Shown here: positions 1-9,578 of the stretch, piece by piece
Layout of the letters: each line of letters opens with the position of its first letter
Numbering within the stretch: the stretch's first letter is position 1
DNA from: Marinobacter vulgaris
GTDB taxonomy: Bacteria > Pseudomonadota > Gammaproteobacteria > Pseudomonadales > Oleiphilaceae
Assembly (NCBI RefSeq): GCF_003344045.1
Contig: NZ_QFWX01000004.1
Location: forward strand, 124,001 to 188,000
Direction: 5' to 3'
Length of the DNA stretch: 64,000 nt
Notes under the pieces: model-generated
The model's input: the letters and a program-made list of their open reading frames with translations, nothing else
Database searches by the model: none
Told to the model about the DNA's origin: nothing
Translations under genes and position numbers: made by a program

Positions 1-584
1 CGCTGGTCTCTATCCTACTGCTGGCACCTTCTCCACCCCTGTTATTCATGGGGGAGGAATGGGGCACCGAGCGGCCTTTTCTGTATTTCTGCGATTTTGA
101 AGAAGAGCTTGCCGAGGCGGTACGAGAAGGACGAGCGAGAGAATTCCAGCAATTTCCCGAATTTTCCGACCCGGAATCCGGCACTACCCTTCCCGATCCC
201 AACGAGCCGGGCACTTTCGCCGCCAGCTGCCTGGACTGGCGTGAACTGGAGGATTCCCTTCACAGGGAGTGGCTGGCATTCTACCGGGAGCTGTTACGAA
301 TTCGCCATCGGGACATCATTCCAGCGCTGTCTTCCCTGAACGGCGGAGTGGCGCGCTGCCTCAGCGGGGGGCCCATGCTCCGTGTAATGTGGACAGGCAC
401 CGACGGAACCGCGCTTCACCTGTTTGCCAACTGCTCCGACAAACGCGCCGTCACTGGCGCACTGCCAGAGGGCCATGTTCTCTTCGGGCCGATACCGGCC
501 CGGGAGCATCAGGACGGAGCCCCAACTCTGGCTCCCTGGCAAGTGCTCTGGATAATACAGACCGGCGAGGCCGTCCATGCCTAG
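1..584 (+). CDS. treZ: Malto-oligosyltrehalose trehalohydrolase, C-terminal part
   Basis: This is the 3' end of a gene that begins before the window. The reading frame is open from base 3 and gives about 193 residues. The motif LLFMGEEWG near the start is typical of the C-terminal part of the GH13 barrel in TreZ, and the rest is the C-terminal beta-sandwich. TreZ releases trehalose from the malto-oligosyl-trehalose made by TreY, in the cytoplasm. The stop overlaps the malQ start by 8 bases, and treY follows, so the three genes look like one translationally coupled operon. A glycogen-branching enzyme or amylase end is possible in principle, but the treY neighbour makes TreZ much more likely. 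Confidence 0.88.
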   Translation, partial: LVSILLLAPSPPLLFMGEEWGTERPFLYFCDFEEELAEAVREGRAREFQQFPEFSDPESGTTLPDPNEPGTFAASCLDWRELEDSLHREWLAFYRELLRIRHRDIIPALSSLNGGVARCLSGGPMLRVMWTGTDGTALHLFANCSDKRAVTGALPEGHVLFGPIPAREHQDGAPTLAPWQVLWIIQTGEAVHA

Positions 585-2760
585 CCTGCATTCCGTCACC
601 ATCAACCGCCTTGCCAGGGAAGCAGGAGTCCATTCCGGCTTCCGCGATGTCCGCGGAAAATGGCGGGATGTGACCACCGCTACCAAGCGGGCTCTCCTCC
701 AGAGCATGGGCTTTCCCGCCTCCTCTGCCGAAGAGGCGGCGGCAAGCCTCACAGCGCTGCAGGAGAGGCGCTGGCTCGGCACGCTACCGTCGGTCACGGT
801 GATGACGGAGAATGAACCATCACCCTGTTGCGACCTCTTTCTCGCCACTGCAGACCTGGGCCGAAGGCTGGGCTGGCGTATCGAACTGGAGGAGGGAGGC
901 TTCCGGGAGGGAGAGATCGCACCGGCCGGGCTGACCGTTGAAGAGAGAAAGCAGGTGGCAGGCGTGGAAAAGGTGCGCCTGCGCCTGCCGCTTCCGCGGG
1001 GACTTCCCCTTGGCTACCATACTCTGGCGCTGAACGGCACCCTGAGCGACTATCTCGATGACTCCGTGGACGGCCGCAGCGCCATGAGTCTGATCATGGC
1101 ACCAGCGCACGCCCATATTCCTGAAAAGTTGAAGCGGGGTCGGAAGCTTTGGGGGCTGGCTGTCCAGCTCTACGGGCTGAGGTCACAGCAAAACTGGGGC
1201 ATCGGTGATTTCGCGGATTTGCAGCAACTGGTTTCGGGGGCTGCCGCCCTTGGCGCGGATACCATCGCGCTCAATCCACTTCACGCCCTCTTTCCCGGCA
1301 GCCCGTCTCATATCAGTCCCTACGGGCCCTCCTCGCGGGAATTTCTCAATACCGGCTACATCGCTCTGCCCCATCCGCAGGTCCGCGATGAAGAGGGGCT
1401 GACCGCCCTGCGGTCATCGTCCCTGGTGAACTTTGAAGCCGTGCTGCCCCTCAAGCTCAGGGCACTGGAACGACGGTTCGACAGCGATGATCCGGACGCA
1501 GCTGATTTCAGGCGGTTCGTGACCGAAGGGGGAAGCGAGCTTCGGGACCTGGGAGTCTTTCAGGCGCTCAGTGAACACTTTGGACATGACACGCCCTGGC
1601 GGGACTGGCCGGCGCCCTACCGTAACCCGGCTTCACCACGGGTGGCGGAATTCGCCTGTGATCACCGCAGCCGGATCGATTTCTTCTGTTACCTGCAATG
1701 GCTTGCTAACCGCCAACTGGAAAAGGCAGCTACCGCTTGTGAGGCAAGCGGTATGGTTCTGGGGCTTTGTCTGGACCTGGCCGTAGGCTCGGACCGTTGG
1801 GGCGCAGAAACCTGGCGCCAGCAGGCATTGTTCGCCACGGGTGCCAGCATCGGCGCACCTCCCGACGCCTTCAATCTTCTCGGGCAGGACTGGGGTATTC
1901 CTCCGATGACTCCATTGCAGTTGAGGGAAAAGGCCTACCGGCCCTTTATACGCATGCTGAGGGCCAACATGCGCCATGCCGGCGCGCTGAGGGTGGATCA
2001 TGTACTCGGGTGGCAGCGGCTGTACTGGATACCCGAAGGCGCCTCGCCCGACAGTGGCAGCTATGTCTCCTACCCTTTCGACGATATGCTCGCCATCGCT
2101 GCCCTGGAAAGTCACCGCAACCGGTGTGCCATCATCGGCGAGGACCTTGGAACCGTGCCCCGCGGGTTCCGGGCCCGACTTCGCAAGGCAGGTATTTTTT
2201 CCACACGGCTCCTGCATTTTGAGCGCACGCGGGAAGGCCGTCATGTGGCCCCAAAAAACTACCCGCGGCTTGCCCTGGCCTCGTTAGCCAGCCACGATCT
2301 GCCTACCCTTCGTGGTTTCATCACGGGCCAGGATCTGCGTCTGCGCAGCCGCTACCGGCTGTTTCCCTCTGCCGAAGAGCGCTACCAGGCGATCAGAGAC
2401 CGGGTACGGGACAGACGGCAACTGGTAAAGGCTCTTCAGAGAGAAGACCTGCTGCCCTCAGGACATCTGCCGGGGAGCTGGCTAAGGCGCCAAGTCCGTG
2501 AACTGGCTATTGCCGCCTATCGGTACCTGGGCCGATCGAGCGCAGGAGTGGAGCTGGTCTACCCTGAGGATCCGCTGGAAGTTCTCGACCAGATCAATCT
2601 GCCGGGCACCACGGATGAGCATCCCAATTGGCGTCGCAAGTTGCCCCTGGAGGTCGCGGACCTACTGGCTGATCCGGCCATAAAGGAAATGGCGGCTCAT
2701 CTCAACCGGGAACGGGGAGTGTCAGGGACATCAACACCTCATGGAGAGAGCAATGACTGA
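577..2760 (+). CDS. malQ: 4-alpha-glucanotransferase (amylomaltase)
   Basis: This is a 727-residue GH77 enzyme that transfers alpha-1,4-glucan segments between malto-oligosaccharides. The three catalytic acids are visible: the nucleophile Asp474 in ALRVDHVLGW, the acid/base Glu522 in IIGEDLGTVP, and the transition-state Asp574 in SHDLPTLRGF. The length fits the long proteobacterial MalQ type with an N-terminal extension domain. The gene overlaps the end of treZ and runs into treY, so it probably reshapes glycogen-derived maltodextrins into chains long enough for TreY. The assignment is firm. Confidence 0.95.
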   Translation: MPSLHSVTINRLAREAGVHSGFRDVRGKWRDVTTATKRALLQSMGFPASSAEEAAASLTALQERRWLGTLPSVTVMTENEPSPCCDLFLATADLGRRLGWRIELEEGGFREGEIAPAGLTVEERKQVAGVEKVRLRLPLPRGLPLGYHTLALNGTLSDYLDDSVDGRSAMSLIMAPAHAHIPEKLKRGRKLWGLAVQLYGLRSQQNWGIGDFADLQQLVSGAAALGADTIALNPLHALFPGSPSHISPYGPSSREFLNTGYIALPHPQVRDEEGLTALRSSSLVNFEAVLPLKLRALERRFDSDDPDAADFRRFVTEGGSELRDLGVFQALSEHFGHDTPWRDWPAPYRNPASPRVAEFACDHRSRIDFFCYLQWLANRQLEKAATACEASGMVLGLCLDLAVGSDRWGAETWRQQALFATGASIGAPPDAFNLLGQDWGIPPMTPLQLREKAYRPFIRMLRANMRHAGALRVDHVLGWQRLYWIPEGASPDSGSYVSYPFDDMLAIAALESHRNRCAIIGEDLGTVPRGFRARLRKAGIFSTRLLHFERTREGRHVAPKNYPRLALASLASHDLPTLRGFITGQDLRLRSRYRLFPSAEERYQAIRDRVRDRRQLVKALQREDLLPSGHLPGSWLRRQVRELAIAAYRYLGRSSAGVELVYPEDPLEVLDQINLPGTTDEHPNWRRKLPLEVADLLADPAIKEMAAHLNRERGVSGTSTPHGESND

Positions 2761-5668
2761 ACGCGCGACTCTTTCTGACAATCCCGGCTCAGGCACTCCC
2801 AGGGCCACCTACCGCCTTCAGCTCGATTCGCGGCTTGGATTCACGGAGGTGCGGCGCCTGCTGAGCTATTTTGACCGCCTGGGCATCAGCCATCTCTATA
2901 CCTCGCCCTTTCTGGAAGCTCGATCCGGCAGCCCCCACGGCTATGATGTCACCGACCATAATGCTTTCAACCCCGAACTGGGAAGCGAGGCGGACTTCGA
3001 CGAGCTCGCCGCTGGCCTGGCCAGTCGCGACATGGGCCTTATTCTCGACTTTGTCGCCAACCACATGGGGGTCGGCAAAGCAGACAACAATCGTTGGCAG
3101 GACGTCCTCGAGTGGGGAGAGGCCTCTCCTTTTGCCGGCTTTTTCGATATCGACTGGCACTCACCCAACGCTCTACTGCGGGGCAAGGTACTACTGCCCT
3201 TTCTCGGTCAATCCTACGGCAAGGTTCTGGAGGGAGGCGAGCTGCAACTGGGCTTTGATGCATCGCAGGGAAGCTTTGCGGTGAGCTATTTCGACCACCT
3301 GTTTCCCGTCGCGCCGCGCCACTACGCACGGATTCTTTCTGGCGTGTCATCCAATATCCTGAGTGGTTCCGCCCGATCCGAGCTGGCGGAGCTCAGCGCC
3401 GCCTTCCGGACCTTACGAACCGCAGGGCTTTCCGGCCGTCGTCAGCGCGAAGTCCGGCAACGGGCCGAGGCCCTCAAGGAACAACTGGCATCCCTGGCGC
3501 AAGGTATGCCTGAGGTGAAGGAGCAGATTGAGAGAGCTGTCGCCCTTCATAACGGTGGGCCGGGACAGCATGCCAATTGTCTGCGCCTGCACCGGCTCCT
3601 GCAGAAGCAGGCCTACCGGCTTTCCTGGTGGAGGGTGGCGTCGGATAACATCAACTACCGGCGGTTCTTCGACATCAACGACCTGGTCACCATTCGCACC
3701 GAGCGCGCGGAGGTTTTCGATAACATTCACCGCCTGGTACTGCGACTGATTGCCGAGGGTAAACTCCATGGACTGCGCATCGACCATATTGACGGGCTCT
3801 CAGATCCCCGCCACTACTGTGAGAAGCTCCGGAATGCCGCTGCAAGCCGTGAGTCCGGGGGGGACTCCCTTTATCTTGTAGTCGAGAAAATTCTCGCCCA
3901 CGGGGAGGTATTGCGCACTGACTGGCCAGTGGCCGGAACAACGGGATACGAAGTTCTCAACCGCATCAATAGCCTGTTTGTCGAACCGGCATCTGAAAAC
4001 GTACTGCAAACTTTCTACCACCAATTGACGGGCATGGGGGAAAGTTTCGACGAAACACTGGCAAGCGCCAAGCGTCAGGTAATCGACCACCTGCTGGCCA
4101 GTGATATCCAGGTGCTCTCCAATCTGTTTTCCCGGCTGGCGGAATCCAACTGGCACACCCGGGATTTCACCCTGGCCTCGCTGCGCCGTGCCCTGGCAGA
4201 AATCATCGTCTCGCTTCCGGTCTATCGGACCTATGTTGACCCCAGAGGTTGCGGCGCCAGCGACCGCCACGAGATACACCAGGCGATTTCCAGCACGAAA
4301 AAAAGAAACCCGCTGATCAACAACGAGCTTCTGGACTTCATACGCGGTGTACTGACTACCGATCTCGCACGTTCCCGCAGCGGCTTTAACCGCAACCAGG
4401 TTATCCGTATCGCGATGAAGTTCCAGCAGTACAGCGGTCCGATCATGGCCAAAAGCCTCGAGGACACAGCCTTCTACCGACACATGGTGCTGGCCTCACT
4501 CAACGAAGTGGGAGGCGATCCCCGCCACTTTGGCACTTCCATGGAGGATTTCCACCGATTCATTGATGAAAGGGGTAAACAGTGGCCCCACGCCATGATC
4601 ACCACAGCGACCCACGACAGCAAAAGAGGCGAAGATGTGCGGGCAAGACTTAATGCCCTGACGGAGATACCGGAACTGTGGCGCCGCAAGGTGGAGGAAT
4701 GGATCAGCCTCAACGGTTGCCACCGGGTATCCGTGGATGCGGTCGACGCTCCCGTTCGCAATGACGAATACCTGCTCTACCAGACGCTGGCAGGGAGTAT
4801 TCCCATGGAGTGGGTGGGCTCGGCAAGCTACGACTCCTCGTTTCCCGATACCGCTGCCCTCGATGACTACCGCCAGCGCATCGAGGGTTACATGATCAAG
4901 GCGGTGCGCGAAGCCAAACTGAATTCCAGCTGGGCCCACCCCAATCAGACTTACGAGGAGGCATTATCCTCTTTTGTCAGCGGCATTCTTGAGCCCGGCG
5001 GTGTGTTTTTGAAGAGTCTGCTGGAATTCATGCAAGTGCTGGGCCCTCTCGGGGCCTTGAACGGCCTGGCCCAAACCGCACTGAAGTTCACTCTGCCCGG
5101 CGTTCCGGACCTCTACCAGGGAACTGAGCTCTGGGATCTGAACCTGGTGGATCCCGACAACCGCAGACCGGTTGATTACGGCGTGCGGGAGCAGATGCTG
5201 CGTCAGTTAAGTGAAAGTGCCGACGGCAACCGAGACGGCCTGGTCGCGGAACTGGCGAATGGGTGGCCCGACGGAAGAATCAAGCTCTATGTAACCTGGC
5301 AGTTGCTGGAACTTCGCCGCCGCCACCCCGGGCTGTTTCTCCATGGAAGCTATGAGCCGGTTCACATCCATGGTGACAACAGCCACGGCCTGTGCGCCTT
5401 TGCACGACACTACCACGACCAATGTCTGCTGACGGTCGTCCCATGCCTGTGCAAGACAGGGGCTGCGAAAGCAGGTCGGCTGACTGCCGCAGGACTCTAT
5501 GAGGGCGCCGGGGTCTCCCTGAAGGCGGTCAATGACCACCAGCAGTGGCACAACCTGTTCACCGGGGACCAGATCACGGCTGAAGCCAACGGCGAACTGG
5601 CCGTGTCCGATCTCCTGGCGAAGTTCCCGGTGGCCGTGCTCCACAGCGGCATTCCGTTTTATGAATAG
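2753..5668 (+). CDS. treY: Malto-oligosyltrehalose synthase
   Basis: TreY isomerises the reducing-end glucose of maltodextrins to an alpha,alpha-1,1 linkage, the first step of the TreYZ trehalose route. The GH13 catalytic set is present: Asp344 in LRIDHIDGL, Glu378 in VVEKIL, and Asp622 in TATHDSKRGEDVRARL. The N-terminus carries the family signature TYRLQL and the GISHLYTSP segment. I chose the ATG at 2753 because GGAGAGAG lies just upstream. An in-frame ATG at 2741 would add four residues. The start overlaps the end of malQ. The protein has 971 residues, at the long end for the family. Confidence 0.95.
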   Translation: MTERATLSDNPGSGTPRATYRLQLDSRLGFTEVRRLLSYFDRLGISHLYTSPFLEARSGSPHGYDVTDHNAFNPELGSEADFDELAAGLASRDMGLILDFVANHMGVGKADNNRWQDVLEWGEASPFAGFFDIDWHSPNALLRGKVLLPFLGQSYGKVLEGGELQLGFDASQGSFAVSYFDHLFPVAPRHYARILSGVSSNILSGSARSELAELSAAFRTLRTAGLSGRRQREVRQRAEALKEQLASLAQGMPEVKEQIERAVALHNGGPGQHANCLRLHRLLQKQAYRLSWWRVASDNINYRRFFDINDLVTIRTERAEVFDNIHRLVLRLIAEGKLHGLRIDHIDGLSDPRHYCEKLRNAAASRESGGDSLYLVVEKILAHGEVLRTDWPVAGTTGYEVLNRINSLFVEPASENVLQTFYHQLTGMGESFDETLASAKRQVIDHLLASDIQVLSNLFSRLAESNWHTRDFTLASLRRALAEIIVSLPVYRTYVDPRGCGASDRHEIHQAISSTKKRNPLINNELLDFIRGVLTTDLARSRSGFNRNQVIRIAMKFQQYSGPIMAKSLEDTAFYRHMVLASLNEVGGDPRHFGTSMEDFHRFIDERGKQWPHAMITTATHDSKRGEDVRARLNALTEIPELWRRKVEEWISLNGCHRVSVDAVDAPVRNDEYLLYQTLAGSIPMEWVGSASYDSSFPDTAALDDYRQRIEGYMIKAVREAKLNSSWAHPNQTYEEALSSFVSGILEPGGVFLKSLLEFMQVLGPLGALNGLAQTALKFTLPGVPDLYQGTELWDLNLVDPDNRRPVDYGVREQMLRQLSESADGNRDGLVAELANGWPDGRIKLYVTWQLLELRRRHPGLFLHGSYEPVHIHGDNSHGLCAFARHYHDQCLLTVVPCLCKTGAAKAGRLTAAGLYEGAGVSLKAVNDHQQWHNLFTGDQITAEANGELAVSDLLAKFPVAVLHSGIPFYE

Positions 5669-5782
5669 CGGGCGCCTGTCAACAAATGCATACGGCATGG
5701 ATGTTGTGATGACAGCTTCACATTACGGTTATTCAGGCTACCTTTTATTCATACACACACAGGAAGATCGGGAGGTCCGCCC

Positions 5783-8191
5783 ATGACGGAATGGTCCCTC
5801 GAATACAAGGATTTCGAGGCAGGGAAAGAGCCTCTCCGCGAAGCCCTGTGCACCCTGGGCAACGGTTACTTCGCCACCCGCGGTGCGGCGCCGGAGGCCA
5901 AGGCCGATGATGTCCATTACCCCGGAAGTTATATTGCCGGCTGTTTCAACCGGCTGAGAACCCATATGGCGGGAGAGACCATCGAAAATGAGTGCATGGT
6001 CAATATTCCCAACTGGCTGCCTTTTACCTTTCGAATCGAAAACGGACACTGGTTCGATCTCGACAGAGTCGAAATACTGGAGTTCCATCAGCAACTGAAT
6101 ATCCACGAGGGAATATTGCGGCGAAGTGTCCGCTTCGATGACGGCCAGGGTCGGCGAACAACACTGCATCAGGAACGGCTCGTTTCCATGGACCAGCCTC
6201 ACCTTGCGGCCATGAAAACGGTTCTACGGGCGGAAAACTGGACCGGGACAGTGGACGTCTGCAGCGCTCTCGATGGCCGGGTCAACAACAGCGGCGTGGC
6301 CCGGTACCGGGCGCTGAACAATCGCCACCTCTGCCCCATCGTAGCGCAAACTGCGCCCGGGAATACCTTGTTGCTGGAGATGGAGACCAGTCAATCACAT
6401 ATCAGAATTGCCCAGGCAGCAGTGACTCGTTTCTCCCGGGAGGCTGAGTCTGTCGCCTGCCAGGGAGAAACTGCATGGGAAGACGATTACATAGCCCATC
6501 ACTTCAGCAACCTCGCTATCGAGCCCGGCAAGCCCCTGGAAATGGTCAAGACTGTGGCTGTCTATACGTCCCGGGACCGGGCCATCAGCGATGCGATGAG
6601 CGAAGCGCGGCAGGCGATAGAGGAAGCGCCGGGATTCGATATTCTCGCCCAGCGGCACAGTCTCCGCTGGAAACAGTTATGGGGCCAGTTCTCGCTGGAC
6701 TTGGCAACACACGCGGATGGTGAGGACAGTGATACCAAGAAGACTCTGCGTCTGCACATCATGCATCTTCTGCAGACCACTTCCCCCCATATTCTCGACC
6801 TCGACGTCAGTATCCCGGCCCGGGGTCTTCACGGCGAAGCCTATCGCGGTCATATTTTCTGGGACGAGCTCTTCGTTTTTCCTTTCTTCAACCTGCGCAT
6901 ACCGGAAATCACCCGCTCGCTGCTCCAGTACCGTTACCGTCGGCTTGACGCCGCCCGACGCGCGGCACGGGCCGAGGGCTACGAGGGCGCCATGTTTCCC
7001 TGGCAGAGCGGCAGCAACGGCCGGGAAGAGAGTCAGACACTGCATCTCAATCCCCAGTCCGGCAACTGGATCCCTGACAACTCCAGCCTTCAGCGCCATA
7101 TCAGCTCCGCCGTGGCTTTCAACGTATGGCACTACTTCGAAGTAACCGGCGACTGCGACTTTCTATCGTCCTACGGTGCTGAAATGCTGCTGGAAATAGC
7201 CCGCTTCTGGTCCAGCATCACTACCTACAACGAGGATCGGGGCCGTTACGAAATTCTCGGGATCATGGGACCTGACGAATACCACGACGGCTACCCCGAC
7301 TCCAGCAAACCCGGAATCGACAATAACGCCTATACCAACATTATGGCGGTATGGGTGCTATTGCGAGCTCTCGAGCTGCGCACTGTCATGCCGGGGCCCA
7401 GTTTCATGGAAATCTGCGACAGGCTGCAACTGACAAGTGAGGATTTCGACCGCTGGGACGACATCAGCCGCAGGATGCATATTCATTTCCATGAATGCGG
7501 AATCATCAGCCAGTTTGAAGGCTACGAGAAGCTTCACGAGTTTGACTGGGAGGGTTACAGGACGAAATACGGCGACATTCACCGCCTGGACAGAATCCTT
7601 GAAAGCGAAGACGACACGCCCAATCGGTACAAAGCGTCGAAACAGGCGGATGTACTGATGCTCTTTTATCTTTTCACCACGGAAGAACTCGGCGAACTTT
7701 TCGCCCGCCTCGGCTACACCTTTGACCACGACACCGTTGCCCGCAACATCGACTATTACATGGCCCGGACCTCCCATGGCTCCACTCTGAGCCAGGTGGT
7801 CCACTCCTGGGTGCTTGCCCGCTTCGATCGCCCCGGTGCCTGGCCGCTTTTCTGTCAGGCTCTGCGCAGCGACGTCGAGGACATCCAGGGGGGCACCACA
7901 CCGGAAGGCATCCACACCGGAGCCATGGCAGGGACGGTGGATCTGATCCAGCGCTGCTTTACGGGCATAGAGACGCGGGAAAACACCCTGTGGCTCAACC
8001 CGGCGCTGCCGCCGGAACTACGTTCTCTGACATTCCGCATTCACTACCGCGGACATATGCTGAACTTCCATCTCACGCCTGTTTCGGTCCGGGTCAGCAC
8101 CGAACCCTCGGCCCAGCATCCAGTCCGGATAGGCCTGAAGGACGACATCCATGAACTTGAGCCGGGGCAGATCCGGGAATTCCCGCTATGA
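5783..8191 (+). CDS. GH65 family glycoside phosphorylase (trehalose/kojibiose type)
   Basis: This 802-residue protein has the GH65 layout: an N-terminal beta-sandwich, a linker, an (alpha/alpha)6 barrel and a small C-terminal sheet. The general acid is Glu499 in GPDEYH. The phosphate-site signatures of phosphorylases are visible as KQADVLMLF (Lys620, Gln621) and the SHGSTLS loop. Such enzymes split a disaccharide with phosphate to give glucose and beta-glucose 1-phosphate. The treY/treZ neighbours make trehalose the likely substrate, but GH65 specificity cannot be read from motifs alone. A GGGAGG-like ribosome site precedes the ATG. A paralogue lies at 21511-23940. Confidence 0.85.
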   Translation: MTEWSLEYKDFEAGKEPLREALCTLGNGYFATRGAAPEAKADDVHYPGSYIAGCFNRLRTHMAGETIENECMVNIPNWLPFTFRIENGHWFDLDRVEILEFHQQLNIHEGILRRSVRFDDGQGRRTTLHQERLVSMDQPHLAAMKTVLRAENWTGTVDVCSALDGRVNNSGVARYRALNNRHLCPIVAQTAPGNTLLLEMETSQSHIRIAQAAVTRFSREAESVACQGETAWEDDYIAHHFSNLAIEPGKPLEMVKTVAVYTSRDRAISDAMSEARQAIEEAPGFDILAQRHSLRWKQLWGQFSLDLATHADGEDSDTKKTLRLHIMHLLQTTSPHILDLDVSIPARGLHGEAYRGHIFWDELFVFPFFNLRIPEITRSLLQYRYRRLDAARRAARAEGYEGAMFPWQSGSNGREESQTLHLNPQSGNWIPDNSSLQRHISSAVAFNVWHYFEVTGDCDFLSSYGAEMLLEIARFWSSITTYNEDRGRYEILGIMGPDEYHDGYPDSSKPGIDNNAYTNIMAVWVLLRALELRTVMPGPSFMEICDRLQLTSEDFDRWDDISRRMHIHFHECGIISQFEGYEKLHEFDWEGYRTKYGDIHRLDRILESEDDTPNRYKASKQADVLMLFYLFTTEELGELFARLGYTFDHDTVARNIDYYMARTSHGSTLSQVVHSWVLARFDRPGAWPLFCQALRSDVEDIQGGTTPEGIHTGAMAGTVDLIQRCFTGIETRENTLWLNPALPPELRSLTFRIHYRGHMLNFHLTPVSVRVSTEPSAQHPVRIGLKDDIHELEPGQIREFPL

Positions 8192-8237
8192 AGACCTTGC
8201 ATCAGTTCAAAAGTAGGGGCAGATACTCCCAGAAGGT

Positions 8238-9578
8238 GTGGAAACCATGACCCAACGTCAAAAGAATATTTTCGTTCTTGGATACGACAAACGCCACGCG
8301 CAGGATATCGTGAAGATACCCGATGCCGATGCCTTCTGCTTCCACCCGCTTTTGCGTACCGACGAGCTCGTGCACCGAAAAAACTTCCATATTGATGACA
8401 AGCTTGAAAAAGCTCGGGACGTATTGCAAAGATTCGACGGAACGGTGGATGCCATTATTTGCCACTGGGATTTTCCGGCCACACCCATGGCGGCAATCTT
8501 ATGCGCTGAGTTCGGTTTGCCATCACCCTCCCTGGAGGCAGTGCTAAAGTGTTCGCACAAGTTCTGGAGCCGTCTCGAACAACAGCAAGCGGCGCCCGAA
8601 GCTACACCGGGATTCTGCGTCATCAACCCTTTCGATGAAAGCGCAATGGACAACATTACGCTGGACTATCCCTTCTGGATAAAACCCATCAAGGGATACG
8701 GCTCCACCCTGGGCTTTCGCATCAACAATAGGCAGGATCTTACTCACGCCCTGGACGTCATAAAACAGAGAATCCGGCGCATCGGCGATCCCTTCAACAC
8801 GATTCTGGAAAGAGCGAATCTGCCATCCGAACTGGGCAAGGTTGACGGCAACTACCTCATTGCTGAAAACCTCGTCCATGGCAGGGAGATCGCCCCCGAG
8901 GGCTATGTGCAGCACGGAGAATTCCACGTGCATGGCGTGGTAGATATGGTTCGGGACAAAAACCACAAAAGCTTCCTTCGCTACGAATACCCCTCTCAAT
9001 CACCTCACCGGATCCAGGATCGTGCTATTGAGCTGGCAGGAAAAGTAATTCGCCAGATCGGTTTCGACAACGGCTGTTTCAACATGGAATTTTTCTGGGA
9101 CGAAGCCAGCGACGACTTGTGGATTATCGAGATTAACCCCCGAATTTCCCAGTCTCATTCCTACCAGTTTGAGATGGTGGATGGCATGTCCAATCATGAG
9201 GTAGCAGTGCACGTAGCCCTGGGAGATAGCCCGCGCTTTCAGCACCGCACCGGACCCCATAAACATGCCGCAAAATTTCTGCTCAGGCATTACACACAGC
9301 AGGATGCAGTCGTGACCCGGGCACCAGATGATGACCAGCTTTCGCGTCTTGCCGAGGCGCAGCCCGACACCAGGGTTCTGCTTAAGGCAAATAAAGGCAT
9401 GCGACTGTCAGACATTCCGGACCAGGATCCATACAGCTATGTACTGGCAGAGGTGAATGTTGCCGGTTCAACCCAGCATGACATGCTGGAGCGTTATCGG
9501 GCGGCAATTACCTGGCTGCCGTTTGAGTTCTCGCCACTACCGGATGAGGAGAAAACACAAAATGGACACAAGCGGTGA
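8238..9578 (+). CDS. ATP-grasp domain protein, substrate unknown
   Basis: This is a 446-residue ATP-grasp enzyme. The visible core includes the ATP-binding strand FWIKPIKGYGS (about residues 146-156), a central YLIAENLVHGREI segment, and the metal-binding NMEFFWDEA and WIIEINPRISQSH motifs near residue 300. ATP-grasp enzymes usually join a carboxylate to an amine or thiol through an acyl phosphate. Which acid is used here is not evident. The gene starts 46 bases after the GH65 gene and overlaps the downstream hydrolase start by 17 bases, so the two products probably act together. It resembles carbamoyl-phosphate synthase/biotin-carboxylase-like ATP-grasp proteins only at fold level. Confidence 0.8.
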   Translation: METMTQRQKNIFVLGYDKRHAQDIVKIPDADAFCFHPLLRTDELVHRKNFHIDDKLEKARDVLQRFDGTVDAIICHWDFPATPMAAILCAEFGLPSPSLEAVLKCSHKFWSRLEQQQAAPEATPGFCVINPFDESAMDNITLDYPFWIKPIKGYGSTLGFRINNRQDLTHALDVIKQRIRRIGDPFNTILERANLPSELGKVDGNYLIAENLVHGREIAPEGYVQHGEFHVHGVVDMVRDKNHKSFLRYEYPSQSPHRIQDRAIELAGKVIRQIGFDNGCFNMEFFWDEASDDLWIIEINPRISQSHSYQFEMVDGMSNHEVAVHVALGDSPRFQHRTGPHKHAAKFLLRHYTQQDAVVTRAPDDDQLSRLAEAQPDTRVLLKANKGMRLSDIPDQDPYSYVLAEVNVAGSTQHDMLERYRAAITWLPFEFSPLPDEEKTQNGHKR